A stretch of DNA of 64,000 nucleotides from an uncultured Lachnospiraceae bacterium (GCA_910579225.1 CAJTTI010000003.1:135907-199906), one strand, 5' to 3'. Counted from the stretch's first letter, positions 8,432 to 17,227 are shown. Notes: generated from the letters alone by a model not told the origin. Numbers and translations are program-made.

Positions 8432-8956
8432 ATGAAGATTGTGATGATATTTGACCAGATCCAGTCCGGACTTGGGACGAAGGATGACACCATGGTGCCG
8501 CTGACCGGAAAAAAGGAGGCAGTGGGACCGGCGGTGATGATGCAGCCGTTTCTGAAGGAGACCGGCGGACGGGTCATGGCGTGCCTGTGCTGCGGCAACG
8601 GAACCTATCTGGCAGATCCGGACGAAGTGAGCCGGAAGCTGTGTGCCATGGTAAATAAAGTAAAACCGGACATTGTGATCTGCGGACCGGCATTTAACTA
8701 CGCAGATTATGCTGCCATGTGTGCGCGGGTGGCGGACGATATCAACCGGACTACGGAGGTAAAGGCATTTGCGGCCATGTCTCAGGAGAACGAGGAGACC
8801 ATCGCTGCCTATAAGGATAAGGTGATGATCGTGAAGACACCGAAGAAGGGCGGCATGGGACTCAATGATTCTCTGAAACATATCTGTCAGGTGGCAAAGG
8901 CGCTGGCGGATGGAGATCCGGGACTGGAAGCGCTGAAGCAGAGCGTCTGCTTCTAA
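8432..8956 (+). CDS. GrdB-like (glycine/sarcosine/betaine reductase component B family) protein, stand-alone
   Basis: 174 residues. The layout recalls the N-terminal part of reductase selenoprotein B: KIVMIFDQIQSGLGTKDD, then GPAVMMQPFLKETGGRVMACLCCGNGTYLAD, then KPDIVICGPAFNYADY. It is much shorter than GrdB, and the catalytic Sec/Cys region is absent; the gene ends in TAA and contains no in-frame TGA, so no selenocysteine is expected. A Cys-Cys pair (ACLCCGNG) and a C-terminal Cys (SVCF) are visible. It sits between EIIC and a glycosylasparaginase inside the PTS operon. Its role is not known; a metabolite-binding or hydrolytic function in the same pathway is only inference. Confidence 0.6.
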   Translation: MKIVMIFDQIQSGLGTKDDTMVPLTGKKEAVGPAVMMQPFLKETGGRVMACLCCGNGTYLADPDEVSRKLCAMVNKVKPDIVICGPAFNYADYAAMCARVADDINRTTEVKAFAAMSQENEETIAAYKDKVMIVKTPKKGGMGLNDSLKHICQVAKALADGDPGLEALKQSVCF

Positions 8957-9298
8957 AAGGGCCGAATGCTGTAAAGGATGCCGAAGAGGACGCCGCCGGG
9001 AAGGAATGGATGCTGTCTGGCAGGCGCGGGCAACGCAGGACTGAACGAACTTCTGACTTCGACTAAGACGCTCCAAAGAGCTGTCGCGCCTGAGTCTGTG
9101 TAAGAGGTGGACTTTATTCCTGCCAAGAACGCCCTTGAACGCCTGCCTGCCGGTATCCGCTCCCTTCCGGCGGCCGGGTTTTGGCAGGCGAAACAGAGTA
9201 TGATCGGGGCTGCTTTGGAATCTGAAATTCAGATTTGCCACCCGGGTTTCGGAAATATTAAGAGAAAGTTGTAAATATTTGACAGGAGGGATAAGATC
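8957..9298 (+). repeat. 342-base intergenic spacer with a long imperfect inverted repeat
   Basis: No credible gene. The arm at 8992-9026 (starting GCCGCCGGGAAGG) is largely complementary to the arm at 9140-9174 (ending CTTCCGGCGGC). Between them a second dyad is present: CAGGCGCG at about 9021-9028 can instead pair with CGCGCCTG at about 9088-9095, so two mutually exclusive foldings exist. The Shine-Dalgarno of the next gene (ACAGGAGGG, about 9282-9290) lies after the structure. A decayed mobile repeat or a regulatory mRNA structure are both possible. Confidence 0.55.
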
Positions 9299-10258
9299 AT
9301 GTGGGGAATGATCGCAACATGGAGAATGGCGGCGGAAGGCGTGGAAAAGGGCGCGCATATGCTGGCAGAAGGACAGAATGCGGGAGACGCCATTGAGACG
9401 GCCATCCGGGAGGTGGAGGATTTTCCATATTATAAATCGGTGGGTTACGGCGGACTGCCCAATGAAGAGATGGAAGTGGAGCTGGATGCGGCGTATATGG
9501 ACGGAGATACGCTGGATATCGGCGCGGTGGCGGCAGTAAAGGACTATGCCAATCCGGTATCCATCGCCAGACGCTTAAGCCGGGAAAAGGTAAACAGCAT
9601 GCTGGTGGGAGAGGGCGCGGAGAAATTTGCCCATAAAGAAGGTTTTGAACGGAAGAACATGCTGACAGACCGGGCGAAGACCCATTATCGGAACCGGGTG
9701 AAGGAGCAGCGGGAGCTGGAGCTGAAACCTTACTCCGGACATGATACGGTCGGCATGGTCTGTCTGGACAGCGCCGGAAAAGTGACGGCGGCCACATCCA
9801 CCAGCGGTCTGTTTATGAAGAAAAAAGGCCGGGTGGGGGATTCGCCCATCGCCGGTTCCGGATTCTATGCGGACAGCAAAGTGGGCGGTGCCAGTGCCAC
9901 AGGTCTTGGGGAAGACCTGATGAAGGGCTGCATTTCCTATGAGATTGTCCGGCTGATGAAGGAGGGCATGCATCCGCAGGAGGCCTGTGAGACGGCGGTA
10001 AACCGTCTGGACGCAGAACTGAAGGAGCGGCGCGGCGCAGCGGGGGATCTGTCGCTGATCGCCATGAACAAGGAAGGCGAATGGGGCGTTGCAACGAACA
10101 TCGAAGGATTTTCCTTTGCGGTGGTGACCGAAGGAAAAGACCCTCAGGTGTATCTGGTGGAGCGTCAGGAAGACGGCCGCTGTACGTATGCGCCTGCATC
10201 TCAGGAATGGATGGAGGAATATATGCGGACCCGTATGGCGCCGGTTGTCGAGGTGTAA
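9299..10258 (+). CDS. N4-(beta-N-acetylglucosaminyl)-L-asparaginase (glycosylasparaginase, Ntn hydrolase)
   Basis: About 319 residues, normal for the T2 family. It shows the autoprocessing/nucleophile site GHDTVGMVCLD, where cleavage before Thr exposes the catalytic nucleophile. Also present are the substrate-binding stretches TSTSGLFMKKKGRVGDSPIAGSG and the typical GGLPNEEMEVELDAAYMDG near the N-terminus. The family hydrolyses the amide bond of GlcNAc-Asn and related compounds. ATG 9299 has a well-spaced GGAGGG. Being in the same operon as a PTS permease and an M20 peptidase suggests the imported compound is a glycosylated amino acid or peptide. It could be one of the broader isoaspartyl/aspartylglucosaminidase variants; the substrate is inferred. 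Confidence 0.88.
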   Translation: MWGMIATWRMAAEGVEKGAHMLAEGQNAGDAIETAIREVEDFPYYKSVGYGGLPNEEMEVELDAAYMDGDTLDIGAVAAVKDYANPVSIARRLSREKVNSMLVGEGAEKFAHKEGFERKNMLTDRAKTHYRNRVKEQRELELKPYSGHDTVGMVCLDSAGKVTAATSTSGLFMKKKGRVGDSPIAGSGFYADSKVGGASATGLGEDLMKGCISYEIVRLMKEGMHPQEACETAVNRLDAELKERRGAAGDLSLIAMNKEGEWGVATNIEGFSFAVVTEGKDPQVYLVERQEDGRCTYAPASQEWMEEYMRTRMAPVVEV

Positions 10259-10364
10259 GGATACCGGGACAATTGTCACAATTCCGGCTGCCGCCGGGAA
10301 GGGCAGATAACCGTTGTCATGTCTGGTCTGTCTGCGCAGCATCCGGCGTGAACGGATCTGGAGA

Positions 10365-10419
10365 GAAAACGGGTTTTGTCTGTCTCATAAGTCCGTCTGA
10401 GGCGGACATCCCGGTTTTT
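10365..10419 (+). terminator. Possible terminator/attenuator between glycosylasparaginase and dipeptidase
   Basis: GAAAACGGG (10365-10373) can pair with CCCGGTTTTT (10410-10419), enclosing a second stem GTCCG/CGGAC. The T-run is partly inside the stem, so termination may be partial. Downstream genes could be on the same transcript at reduced level. Confidence 0.5.
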
Positions 10420-10505
10420 CAGCAGCTGAAAGCTACACAGTGCTGCGCAAAGATACAGACAGACTCATGATTTGCAGACTGGCCGGGAAAAAGGGGGAGA
10501 GATCT

Positions 10506-11606
10506 GTGGAACAGAGAATTTTGAAAAAAGTAGAGTTACTGAAAGAACAGATGATGGAGGATATCCTGGAACTGGTGCGGATTGACAGTGTGGAGACGGA
10601 AGCGCAGCCGGGTGCACCTTTTGGGCCAGGGGTCAAAAAGGCACTTCAGAAGGCGCTGGAGATGGGGGAGCGTCTGGGCTTTCGGACTGTGAATCTCAAC
10701 AATTACATGGGCTATGTGGAGTACGGAAAAGGGGACGATTATGTGTGCGCCATCGGCCATGTGGATGTGGTTCCTCCCGGAGACGGATGGAAACAGCCGC
10801 CTTTTGCAGGATACGCAGAGGATGGTGTGCTGTATGGCCGGGGGGTTCTGGACAATAAGGGACCGATTCTTGCCTGCCTGTACGGGCTGTACGCGCTGAA
10901 GAAACTGGGGTATGAACCAAAGCATCGGGTGCGGATCATCTTCGGGTGCGATGAAGAGTCGGGATTTGAGGATCTGTGTTATTATCTGTCGAAGGAACAG
11001 CCTCCGGTATACGGATTTACGCCGGACTGCAAATTTCCGGTGGTGTATGCGGAGCGGGGACGCGCCGTGATCCGTGTGGAAGCAAAAGAGGCAGGACCGT
11101 TCTGTGATTTTGTGACACAGTATTTTATCGGCGCAAAAAATACCGGAGACAGGCTGGGCATCGATTTTTCCCATCCGGAATACGGCGTTATGGAGATGCG
11201 CAATTATAAGCTGTGGATGAACGGGCAGACGCTTTCTTTTGAAGCGGCGCTCAGTTATCCGGCCGGCCATACCATTGATGAAATTCTGGAAAGGATCCGG
11301 GAAAAAGCGGGGGACCAGAAGGTTACGCTTGTACAGAACTATGATCCGGTGGTATTTGATAAGGAAAGTCCCATGGTACAGGCACTGAAGGAATGTTATG
11401 AGCTGGTGACTGGAGAAGACGGGACACCGGTGACGACAACCGGAGGCACATATGCCAAGGCCATGCCCGGGATCGTGCCATTTGGTCCGAGTTTTGCGGG
11501 ACAAAAAGGTATCGGACACAATCCCAACGAATGGATGAAAGAGACGGACCTGATAAAAAATGCAAAAATCTATGCATTGGGGCTTTACCGTCTGGGACTT
11601 TTGTAG
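10506..11606 (+). CDS. M20-family (Sapep/PepV-like) metallo-dipeptidase
   Basis: About 366 residues. Metal-binding and catalytic motifs are visible in order: GHVDVVPPGDGW (His ligand), GRGVLDNKGP (bridging Asp), FGCDEESG (catalytic Glu and ligand Glu) and a late GIGHNPNEW containing the last His ligand. The family cleaves dipeptides or beta-Ala/D-amino-acid-containing peptides in the cytoplasm with Zn or Mn. The frame is open from 10440, but GTG 10506 follows AAGGGGGAGAG at correct distance and gives the usual N-terminus. It fits the end of a pathway where a glycopeptide or muropeptide is imported, deglycosylated and its peptide split. Confidence 0.9.
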   Translation: MEQRILKKVELLKEQMMEDILELVRIDSVETEAQPGAPFGPGVKKALQKALEMGERLGFRTVNLNNYMGYVEYGKGDDYVCAIGHVDVVPPGDGWKQPPFAGYAEDGVLYGRGVLDNKGPILACLYGLYALKKLGYEPKHRVRIIFGCDEESGFEDLCYYLSKEQPPVYGFTPDCKFPVVYAERGRAVIRVEAKEAGPFCDFVTQYFIGAKNTGDRLGIDFSHPEYGVMEMRNYKLWMNGQTLSFEAALSYPAGHTIDEILERIREKAGDQKVTLVQNYDPVVFDKESPMVQALKECYELVTGEDGTPVTTTGGTYAKAMPGIVPFGPSFAGQKGIGHNPNEWMKETDLIKNAKIYALGLYRLGLL

Positions 11607-11906
11607 TATATATAGTTTAATGTATGAAAATTGCCGGAAATGCATGATAAACGCCCCCCGATTAGAGGTCACTGAAAAAGTAGTCATTTCCGCATAAAAG
11701 GACTTTTTCAGTATCCTCGTCTGCAGGGGCAGAAATTTCGTGCCGTTTATTCCCGCGAGCAACGAGCCAAGTGGCTGCTGCTTGCAGACATTTGGCGACT
11801 GCCGCGAGGGTCAAATACCCCGCTGCTCTGCAGCGCTGCAAGTTTGATACCCCGTTGCTTGCAGCGGGGTCTTTGATTTTATAAAAAAGAGAAAAGGCGT
11901 AAAAAG
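11607..11906 (+). other. 300-base spacer rich in hairpins upstream of cutC
   Basis: No gene seen. ACTGAAAAAGT (11671-11681) pairs perfectly with ACTTTTTCAGT (11702-11712). Further on, a palindromic cluster built on ACCCCG/CGGGGT occurs (about 11815-11871), the last hairpin being at 11848-11871, followed by CTTTGATTTT. The arrangement resembles a short dispersed intergenic repeat of the host, and the last hairpin could act as a weak terminator before cutC. Confidence 0.5.
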
Positions 11907-12671
11907 ATGACAGGAAAGATTGTAGAAATCTGCTGCGGCAGCTATTATGATGCAAAACAGGCGGCGCTTGGGGGAGCAGAGCGGATCGAACTGAACAGCG
12001 CCCTTATGCTGGGCGGACTGACGCCCACAGAGAGTACGCTTTGCATGGTAAAGGAAGAATTTCCGTCTTTGAAGGTGGTTGCCATGGTGCGGCCAAGAGG
12101 TGCGGGATTCTGTTATACGGAAGAAGAGTTTCAGGTGATGATGAAGGAGTGTGAAAGCCTGCTTCGGTGCGGAGCGGACGGGATCGCTTTCGGATGTCTT
12201 CAGGCGGATGCCTCTCTGGATGAACAGCGTAATCTGAGACTGACCGAGAAGATCCGGAATATGGGAGGAGAAGCCGTATTTCACCGGGCTTTTGACTGCT
12301 CGAAGGATCCGTTTTCCACCATGGAACGGCTGATTGCCATGGGCGTGACCCGGGTGCTGACCAGCGGTCTGAAGCCAAAGGCGGCAGAAGGCAGAGAGAT
12401 GCTGAAAAAGCTGCAGGCAGATTACGGGAAAGACATCCAGATTCTGGCGGGCAGCGGAGTCAATGCGGACAATGCGGCAGAACTGATGGAATATACCGGG
12501 CTTCATCAGGTTCACAGTTCCTGCAAGGCATGGGAGACGGATCCGACGACGGTGCAGAACGGGATTTCCTACAGTATTGCAGGTGGAGAACATAAGTTCG
12601 AATACGATGTGGTCTCATCGGAGTTGGTTAAGAAACTGGTGGACAAAGTCAGTGGTAGCACGAAAGGCTGA
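11907..12671 (+). CDS. cutC: CutC-family TIM-barrel protein
   Basis: 254 residues, standard CutC length. Family landmarks: IVEICCGSYYDAKQAALGGA, RIELNSALMLGGLTPT, VVAMVRPRGAGFCYTEEEF, VFHRAFDCSKDP, LTSGLKPKAAEG and ILAGSGVNADNA. Named for copper homeostasis in bacteria, but the biochemical role is unsettled and the fold resembles a metabolic enzyme. The Shine-Dalgarno is weak (GAAAAGGCG). It is the last gene in the direction of the PTS/asparaginase/dipeptidase operon, which supports a catabolic link, though the hairpin-rich spacer upstream may separate it. Confidence 0.92.
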   Translation: MTGKIVEICCGSYYDAKQAALGGAERIELNSALMLGGLTPTESTLCMVKEEFPSLKVVAMVRPRGAGFCYTEEEFQVMMKECESLLRCGADGIAFGCLQADASLDEQRNLRLTEKIRNMGGEAVFHRAFDCSKDPFSTMERLIAMGVTRVLTSGLKPKAAEGREMLKKLQADYGKDIQILAGSGVNADNAAELMEYTGLHQVHSSCKAWETDPTTVQNGISYSIAGGEHKFEYDVVSSELVKKLVDKVSGSTKG

Positions 12672-12901
12672 CGAAACTTGCTCCACCTGGCTGATGGAAA
12701 CGGATCCTGTGGAGTTTTGCCAGATATCATAAGAACAGTACACCAGGAAATATAAATCACAGTGCCCTGCATGTCAGGGCTGCTGTGCGTTCAGGGGAAA
12801 GGGAATGCTGTGAGCGGGAGCGTATGGTATCAGAATGGATATCTGAATATTTGGTCGGATACAGAGACAGGTAAAATAGCCGGAAGACAGGGAGAAACAA
12901 T

Positions 12902-13774
12902 ATGTGGGTAAAATTAAAACAGAATAAGATCATGCGCAGGATTATTACGGTCACCGCCGTCGCTATATCCGCGCTTATGCAGGCGTTTGTGATTCAGGTG
13001 TTTATCCGGCCATCGGGACTTCTGTCCGGTGGTTTTACGGGAATCGCCATCCTGATCGACGATATTGCATCTTTATATGGGGGGAGCTTTTCTACCTCTC
13101 TTGGAATGCTGGTTCTGAACATTCCGGTGGCGCTTTTGTGCAGCCGAAGCATCAGCAAACGGTTTACTTTCTATTCGCTGATGCAGGTATTTCTGGCCAG
13201 CTTTTTTTTGAAAGTCTGCAAGTTTCAGCCCCTGTTTGACGATACAATGCTGAATGTGATCTTCGGCGGATTTCTTTATGGCATTGGCACGGCTGTTGCG
13301 CTGAAGGGCAATGCATCCACAGGGGGAACAGATTTTGTCGCTCTTTATGTATCCAATAAGACTGGAAAATCAATCTGGGAACAGGTATTTGCTGGGAATG
13401 TAATTCTTCTGTGTATTTTCGGTTTTATGTTCGGATGGATTTATGCAGGATATTCTATTTTGTTCCAGTTTATTTCCACCCGAACGATCTCCTCTTTCCA
13501 TCACCGGTATGAGCGAGTGACCCTGCAGATCACCACCAGGCAGGCGGAAAAGGTGATGAAGTCCTATGTGCAGAAATATCGTCATGGGATCTCCTGCGTA
13601 GAGGCAGTGGGCGGCTACAGTCATAAGAAGATGTATCTGTTGCACACAGTGGTATCCTCCTATGAGGCATCGGAAATCATTGAGTTGATGCGTTCTGAGG
13701 ATCCCCATATCATCATCAATGTGATGAAAACTCAGAACTTTTACGGAAGCTTTTACCAGGCACCCATTGGATAG
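12902..13774 (+). CDS. YitT family membrane protein (DUF161 plus DUF2179)
   Basis: 290 residues. Five or six hydrophobic segments occupy residues ~12-195 and include RPSGLLSGGFTGIAILID and GNASTGGTDFVALYV, typical of the YitT membrane domain. A cytoplasmic DUF2179 domain follows (~205-285: RYERVTLQITTRQAEKVM, HGISCVEAVGGYSHKK, DPHIIINVMKTQNFYG). Function is unknown in general; transport is suspected. ATG 12902 is used (GGGAGAAACAAT upstream). It appears monocistronic, ending at the terminator at 13873-13922. Confidence 0.9.
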   Translation: MWVKLKQNKIMRRIITVTAVAISALMQAFVIQVFIRPSGLLSGGFTGIAILIDDIASLYGGSFSTSLGMLVLNIPVALLCSRSISKRFTFYSLMQVFLASFFLKVCKFQPLFDDTMLNVIFGGFLYGIGTAVALKGNASTGGTDFVALYVSNKTGKSIWEQVFAGNVILLCIFGFMFGWIYAGYSILFQFISTRTISSFHHRYERVTLQITTRQAEKVMKSYVQKYRHGISCVEAVGGYSHKKMYLLHTVVSSYEASEIIELMRSEDPHIIINVMKTQNFYGSFYQAPIG

Positions 13775-13872
13775 AATCATTGCATTATTTTCTGCAGTCA
13801 GGAATAGGCATGGATACCTTCTAGGCTTTTGAAAATGCCAGGCTGTGGAAAATGAACGAGCTGATATCTTGA

Positions 13873-13922
13873 AACAATGGAGCTGTCACACTGGGCAGGC
13901 AGTGTGATCAGCTCCATTGTTA
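13873..13922. terminator. Bidirectional terminator between convergent yitT and NERD genes
   Basis: AACAATGGAGCTG (13873-13885) pairs with CAGCTCCATTGTT (13910-13922). A second ACACTG/CAGTGT stem lies inside. T-rich sequence follows on the plus strand, and the structure is symmetrical for the minus-strand gene that ends at 13944. Confidence 0.85.
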
Positions 13923-13943
13923 TTTGTAATTATATGATTTCAT

Positions 13944-14936
13944 TCAAATGCTGTCTCTGGAGAACAGTTCTCCGATTTTAGTAAAGAATCCTTTTTCTTT
14001 CTGCTGTATTTTTTTATCCAGCATGCGAATATCATATTCATGAATCCGAAGCCGGCGCGTGGCATCTTCCATTTGTTTTTTCAGGTCTGACAGACAATAT
14101 TCTGTCAGTTCTTCCAGATAGGTTCTGTCCACACAAAGGGGGTACAGACGATTCTGCTGTTTTCTTTTTTTAAGCCGGGTACAGATATCTTCCATTTCGC
14201 TTCTGCTCAGATGCGCTGTATATTTATCCTTTTTAAATATTTCATATTCCAGTCGGTTGATATAGCAGACAGGAACCTCCCGAAAATGGTCCTTGACATC
14301 GGAGTGATCATTGGCCCACAAAATAATGGGATAGACCTTCAGTTTTTTCTTCATCTGCGGTTGCTTCTTATAGATTTCCTCCATATACCGGCTCAGAGAA
14401 TTGGTATGCCGTCTGATTTGTTCAATCAAATTCTCAGAATGAGAGCCGCTTTTTAAAATACCTTTCTCTGATATGAGACCATTATGCCGCTTATTCTTTA
14501 CTTCTACAGAGAAAATACCCGTAGGCGCAATAATGACCAGATCATGTTCGATATCCAGGTTATTGTATTTCAGACGAAGGTTCTGCAGGGACAGAACCCT
14601 ATTGCCCAGCAGTGCTATGGCTTTAGCGGCGCGTTCCTCACCTTTTTGTCCAAATTCCAGACCGCGGTTTGCGTCCTGAACTGCCCGGCTCATCTGCTGA
14701 AACGATTCAGGAGCAGATGCCATGTCTACCTGATATTTTTTTAATATGTGCATCAGACTGCCATATTGTTTTCTTGCCTGCGTATTGTCGTAACGGTTCT
14801 CCTCCAGCAGATGAAGAGAACGGATAAATTCTTTTCTTTTTTTTATTTCTTTATGAATACAGGCAAGGGTGTCTTTTTCCTTTTGCGCCTCTTTTGCAAT
14901 TAGGGCGCGCTCTTCGCTTAATTTATTAATGTCCAT
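13944..14936 (-). CDS. NERD-domain (nuclease-related) protein
   Basis: 330 residues. An N-terminal coiled coil (~1-60, many Lys/Glu/Arg) is followed by a NERD domain starting around GQKGEERAAKAIALLGN and continuing NLDIEHDLVIIAPTGIFSVEVKNKRHNG. The D...E-V-K pattern corresponds to the PD-(D/E)XK-like core. The C-terminal third is charged and again coiled (about 270-325). NERD proteins are suspected DNA-processing or defence proteins, but no specific function can be assigned. It stands alone, convergent with yitT and divergent from ktrB. Confidence 0.8.
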   Translation of the reverse strand: MDINKLSEERALIAKEAQKEKDTLACIHKEIKKRKEFIRSLHLLEENRYDNTQARKQYGSLMHILKKYQVDMASAPESFQQMSRAVQDANRGLEFGQKGEERAAKAIALLGNRVLSLQNLRLKYNNLDIEHDLVIIAPTGIFSVEVKNKRHNGLISEKGILKSGSHSENLIEQIRRHTNSLSRYMEEIYKKQPQMKKKLKVYPIILWANDHSDVKDHFREVPVCYINRLEYEIFKKDKYTAHLSRSEMEDICTRLKKRKQQNRLYPLCVDRTYLEELTEYCLSDLKKQMEDATRRLRIHEYDIRMLDKKIQQKEKGFFTKIGELFSRDSI

Positions 14937-15063
14937 ACAGTTCCTTTATACTTTCTAAACCTTCCATATCACGCAGTGATTTCTCAGGAAGATCATACTT
15001 ATCATAACACTATTTTCCCCAAATAGGTAGGAGGAATTTAAAAGTTTTTATGGTTCCGGTAGG

Positions 15064-15092
15064 TAGACAAAGGAAAAGGGAGATACTATAAT
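15064..15092 (+). promoter_or_regulatory. Sigma-A-type promoter for ktrB
   Basis: TAGACA (15064-15069), 17-base spacer, TATAAT (15087-15092). It lies 41 bases upstream of the ktrB start. The short leader leaves no room for a ydaO-type c-di-AMP riboswitch. Confidence 0.75.
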
Positions 15093-15133
15093 AAAGGCAG
15101 TTAAAAATAAAGTTTCCTTCAGGGAGAGTAACA

Positions 15134-16477
15134 ATGTTTGCAAATATACGAAACCGTCTGACACGTACGCAGTGGATTGCAGTGGGTTTTCTGATTATTA
15201 TATTGTGCGGTACATGTCTTCTGATGCTTCCTGTCTCCAGCAAGAGTGCGGGCGGGACCGATTTTCTATCAGCTCTTTTCACAGCGACCAGCGCTACCTG
15301 TGTGACAGGACTTGCGGTGGTAGACACTTATCAGCACTGGACACTGTTCGGCCAGCTTGTCATCCTTTTGATGATACAGGTGGGCGGACTTGGATTTGTA
15401 ACGATTGGCGTTACAATTCTTTTGATGATGGGAAAGCGGATCGGGCTTGCGGACCGGGGGCTTCTGCGCGACAGTGTAAATACACTGGAGCTTGGGGGGA
15501 TTGTGCGTCTGGCAAAACTGATTGTAAAAGGAACATTTTTAGTGGAAGGAACCGGGGCGGTGCTGTTGTCACTTCGCTTTGTGCCGGAATTTGGTCTGGC
15601 AGAGGGAATTTATTATGGGATTTTTCATTCCATATCGGCATTTTGCAATGCAGGATTTGATCTGATGGGACGTTTTGAGGCCTATTCATCCATGGTCCGC
15701 TATGTGGATGACTGGCTTGTGAATCTGACGACCATAAGCCTGATTCTGATCGGCGGGCTTGGATTTGTTGTATGGAGGGATCTGTATAAAAACAGGCTTC
15801 AGGTGCGAAGATACACGTTGCATACTAAAATGGTGCTTACAGCAATGTTCGTTCTGGTCGTGGTGCCGACATTGCTGTTCTGGATATTGGAAAGAGAAGG
15901 TGTGCTGGCAGGGCTTAATGGTCCGGGACAGTTTTTGGGCGCGCTTTTTGCAGCTGTAACGCCCAGGACGGCAGGCTTTAATACCACGGATGTGGCCGGG
16001 ATGGGGGATGCAGGAAAGCTGTTAACACTGGTGCTGATGTTGATTGGTGGGAATCCTGGATCCACAGCCGGAGGAGTGAAAACCACCACGACCATGGTGC
16101 TTCTGTTCTATATTGTATCCATGATTCAGCACAGAGACGGGGTTAATATCTATGGGCGCAGGCTGGAAGACGGGATGATTGAAAAGGCGGCTATTGTGTT
16201 CACACTGACCTTATCCATGGCGGTGACTGCTTCCTTTTTTATCTGTGCCATAGACGGGCTTCCGATGACTGATGTACTTTTGGAAACTTTTTCTGCAGTG
16301 GATACTGTAGGGATGACCACCGGGATCACCCGGCAGACAAGTACATGTTCCCGTCTGATTCTCATTTTACTAATGTATTGTGGAAGGATTGGCAGTTTGT
16401 CATTTGCTCTTGCTTTTACAGACAAAAAGCAGAAGTCCAGTCTCAGACAGCCGATGGAGCGTATTAATATTGGATGA
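15134..16477 (+). CDS. ktrB: KtrB/TrkH-type potassium channel subunit
   Basis: 447 residues, polytopic. The four pore/selectivity loops of the Trk/Ktr/HKT superfamily are all visible: TSATCVTGLAVVDT, HSISAFCNAGFDLMG, TPRTAGFNTTDV and SAVDTVGMTTGITR, each with the conserved Gly. The GNPGSTAGGVKTTT loop is also present. The protein forms the K+-translocating dimer in the membrane, gated by the KtrA ring encoded downstream. ATG 15134 has AGGGAGAG upstream. The ktrB-ktrA order with a 64-base gap indicates one operon. Confidence 0.95.
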   Translation: MFANIRNRLTRTQWIAVGFLIIILCGTCLLMLPVSSKSAGGTDFLSALFTATSATCVTGLAVVDTYQHWTLFGQLVILLMIQVGGLGFVTIGVTILLMMGKRIGLADRGLLRDSVNTLELGGIVRLAKLIVKGTFLVEGTGAVLLSLRFVPEFGLAEGIYYGIFHSISAFCNAGFDLMGRFEAYSSMVRYVDDWLVNLTTISLILIGGLGFVVWRDLYKNRLQVRRYTLHTKMVLTAMFVLVVVPTLLFWILEREGVLAGLNGPGQFLGALFAAVTPRTAGFNTTDVAGMGDAGKLLTLVLMLIGGNPGSTAGGVKTTTTMVLLFYIVSMIQHRDGVNIYGRRLEDGMIEKAAIVFTLTLSMAVTASFFICAIDGLPMTDVLLETFSAVDTVGMTTGITRQTSTCSRLILILLMYCGRIGSLSFALAFTDKKQKSSLRQPMERINIG

Positions 16478-16541
16478 AACAGAACTTTTAATACAGCAAA
16501 AGCCGGGGCGGACCGGCACAGAACATTAATCAGGAGGAGTT

Positions 16542-17189
16542 ATGAAATCATTTTTAATTATTGGGATGGGAAAGTTTGGATATTATCTCTGCAGAGAGCT
16601 TTCCAAACTGGGTAATGAAATACTGGCAGTGGATATGGAGGAGGAATGCCTGACTCCCTGCCTTTCCATGGTTACAAGCGCTCAGATCGGGGACTGTACG
16701 AAACTGGAGGTGTTGAAGGAGCTTGGGGTCGGTAATTTTGACCGGTGTTTTGTCTGTATCGGCACCAACTTTCAGAGCAGCCTGGAGATCACAAGCCTGT
16801 TAAAAGAGACCGGCGCCAAATGGGTGGTAAGCCGTGCCAGTACGGATGTGCAGGCAAAATTTCTTCTGAGGAACGGTGCGGATGAAGTAGTGTATCCGGA
16901 ACGTGATATTACAGAACGAATTGCCAAAAAATCCAGTGCCAGCCATGTGTTTGACTTTGTGGACCTGGGCGATTATGGTATTTATGAAGTCTTGCCGCTG
17001 AAAAACTGGGTGGGTAAAAGCATTAAAGAGTTGAATGTGCGTGTAAGTTATAATATCAGTATCCTGGGAATTCGCGAAAAGGATGGATCGTTGTTTATGC
17101 CAGATGCGGATTATCGTTTTGAAGGGGATGATCATATGATGGTTATGGGCAGCGACGCCGATCTGGCCCGGTTTATTAAAAAACTCTAA
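16542..17189 (+). CDS. ktrA: KtrA/TrkA-type regulatory RCK subunit
   Basis: 215 residues. A Rossmann RCK_N domain begins SFLIIGMGKFGYYLCRELS (Gly-x-Gly-x-x-Gly) with an acidic residue ending strand 2 (VDMEEE). RCK_C follows from about residue 135 (VGKSIKELNVRVSYNISILG). It binds ATP/ADP or NAD(H), and the C domain may bind c-di-AMP, controlling KtrB opening. Length is standard. The Shine-Dalgarno AGGAGGAG precedes ATG 16542. Confidence 0.95.
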   Translation: MKSFLIIGMGKFGYYLCRELSKLGNEILAVDMEEECLTPCLSMVTSAQIGDCTKLEVLKELGVGNFDRCFVCIGTNFQSSLEITSLLKETGAKWVVSRASTDVQAKFLLRNGADEVVYPERDITERIAKKSSASHVFDFVDLGDYGIYEVLPLKNWVGKSIKELNVRVSYNISILGIREKDGSLFMPDADYRFEGDDHMMVMGSDADLARFIKKL

Positions 17190-17217
17190 GGAAGCGCTGA
17201 TGAAAATCATCGCTTCC
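17190..17217. terminator. Hairpin after ktrA
   Basis: GGAAGCG pairs with CGCTTCC around a second TGATG/CATCA pairing. It lies between the ktrA stop and the end of the convergent yaaL-like gene. There is no long T-tract, so it may only be a weak or bidirectional terminator. Confidence 0.5.
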
Positions 17218-17227
17218 CCAAAGCGTT

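Noticed and set aside
8432..8956. Selenoprotein with in-frame TGA
   Set aside because: The gene ends in TAA and no internal TGA or SECIS-like hairpin is seen.
8417..9358. 313-residue minus-strand open frame across the GrdB-like gene and the spacer
   Set aside because: Arg/His/Ser-rich shadow frame; no start signal, and the plus-strand gene is credible.
10536..11762. 408-residue open frame on the minus strand
   Set aside because: Antisense to the M20 dipeptidase, which has all its metal-binding motifs; composition is not protein-like.
15010..15133. c-di-AMP (ydaO) riboswitch before ktrB
   Set aside because: The promoter leaves a leader of only about 35-40 bases, too short for this riboswitch.
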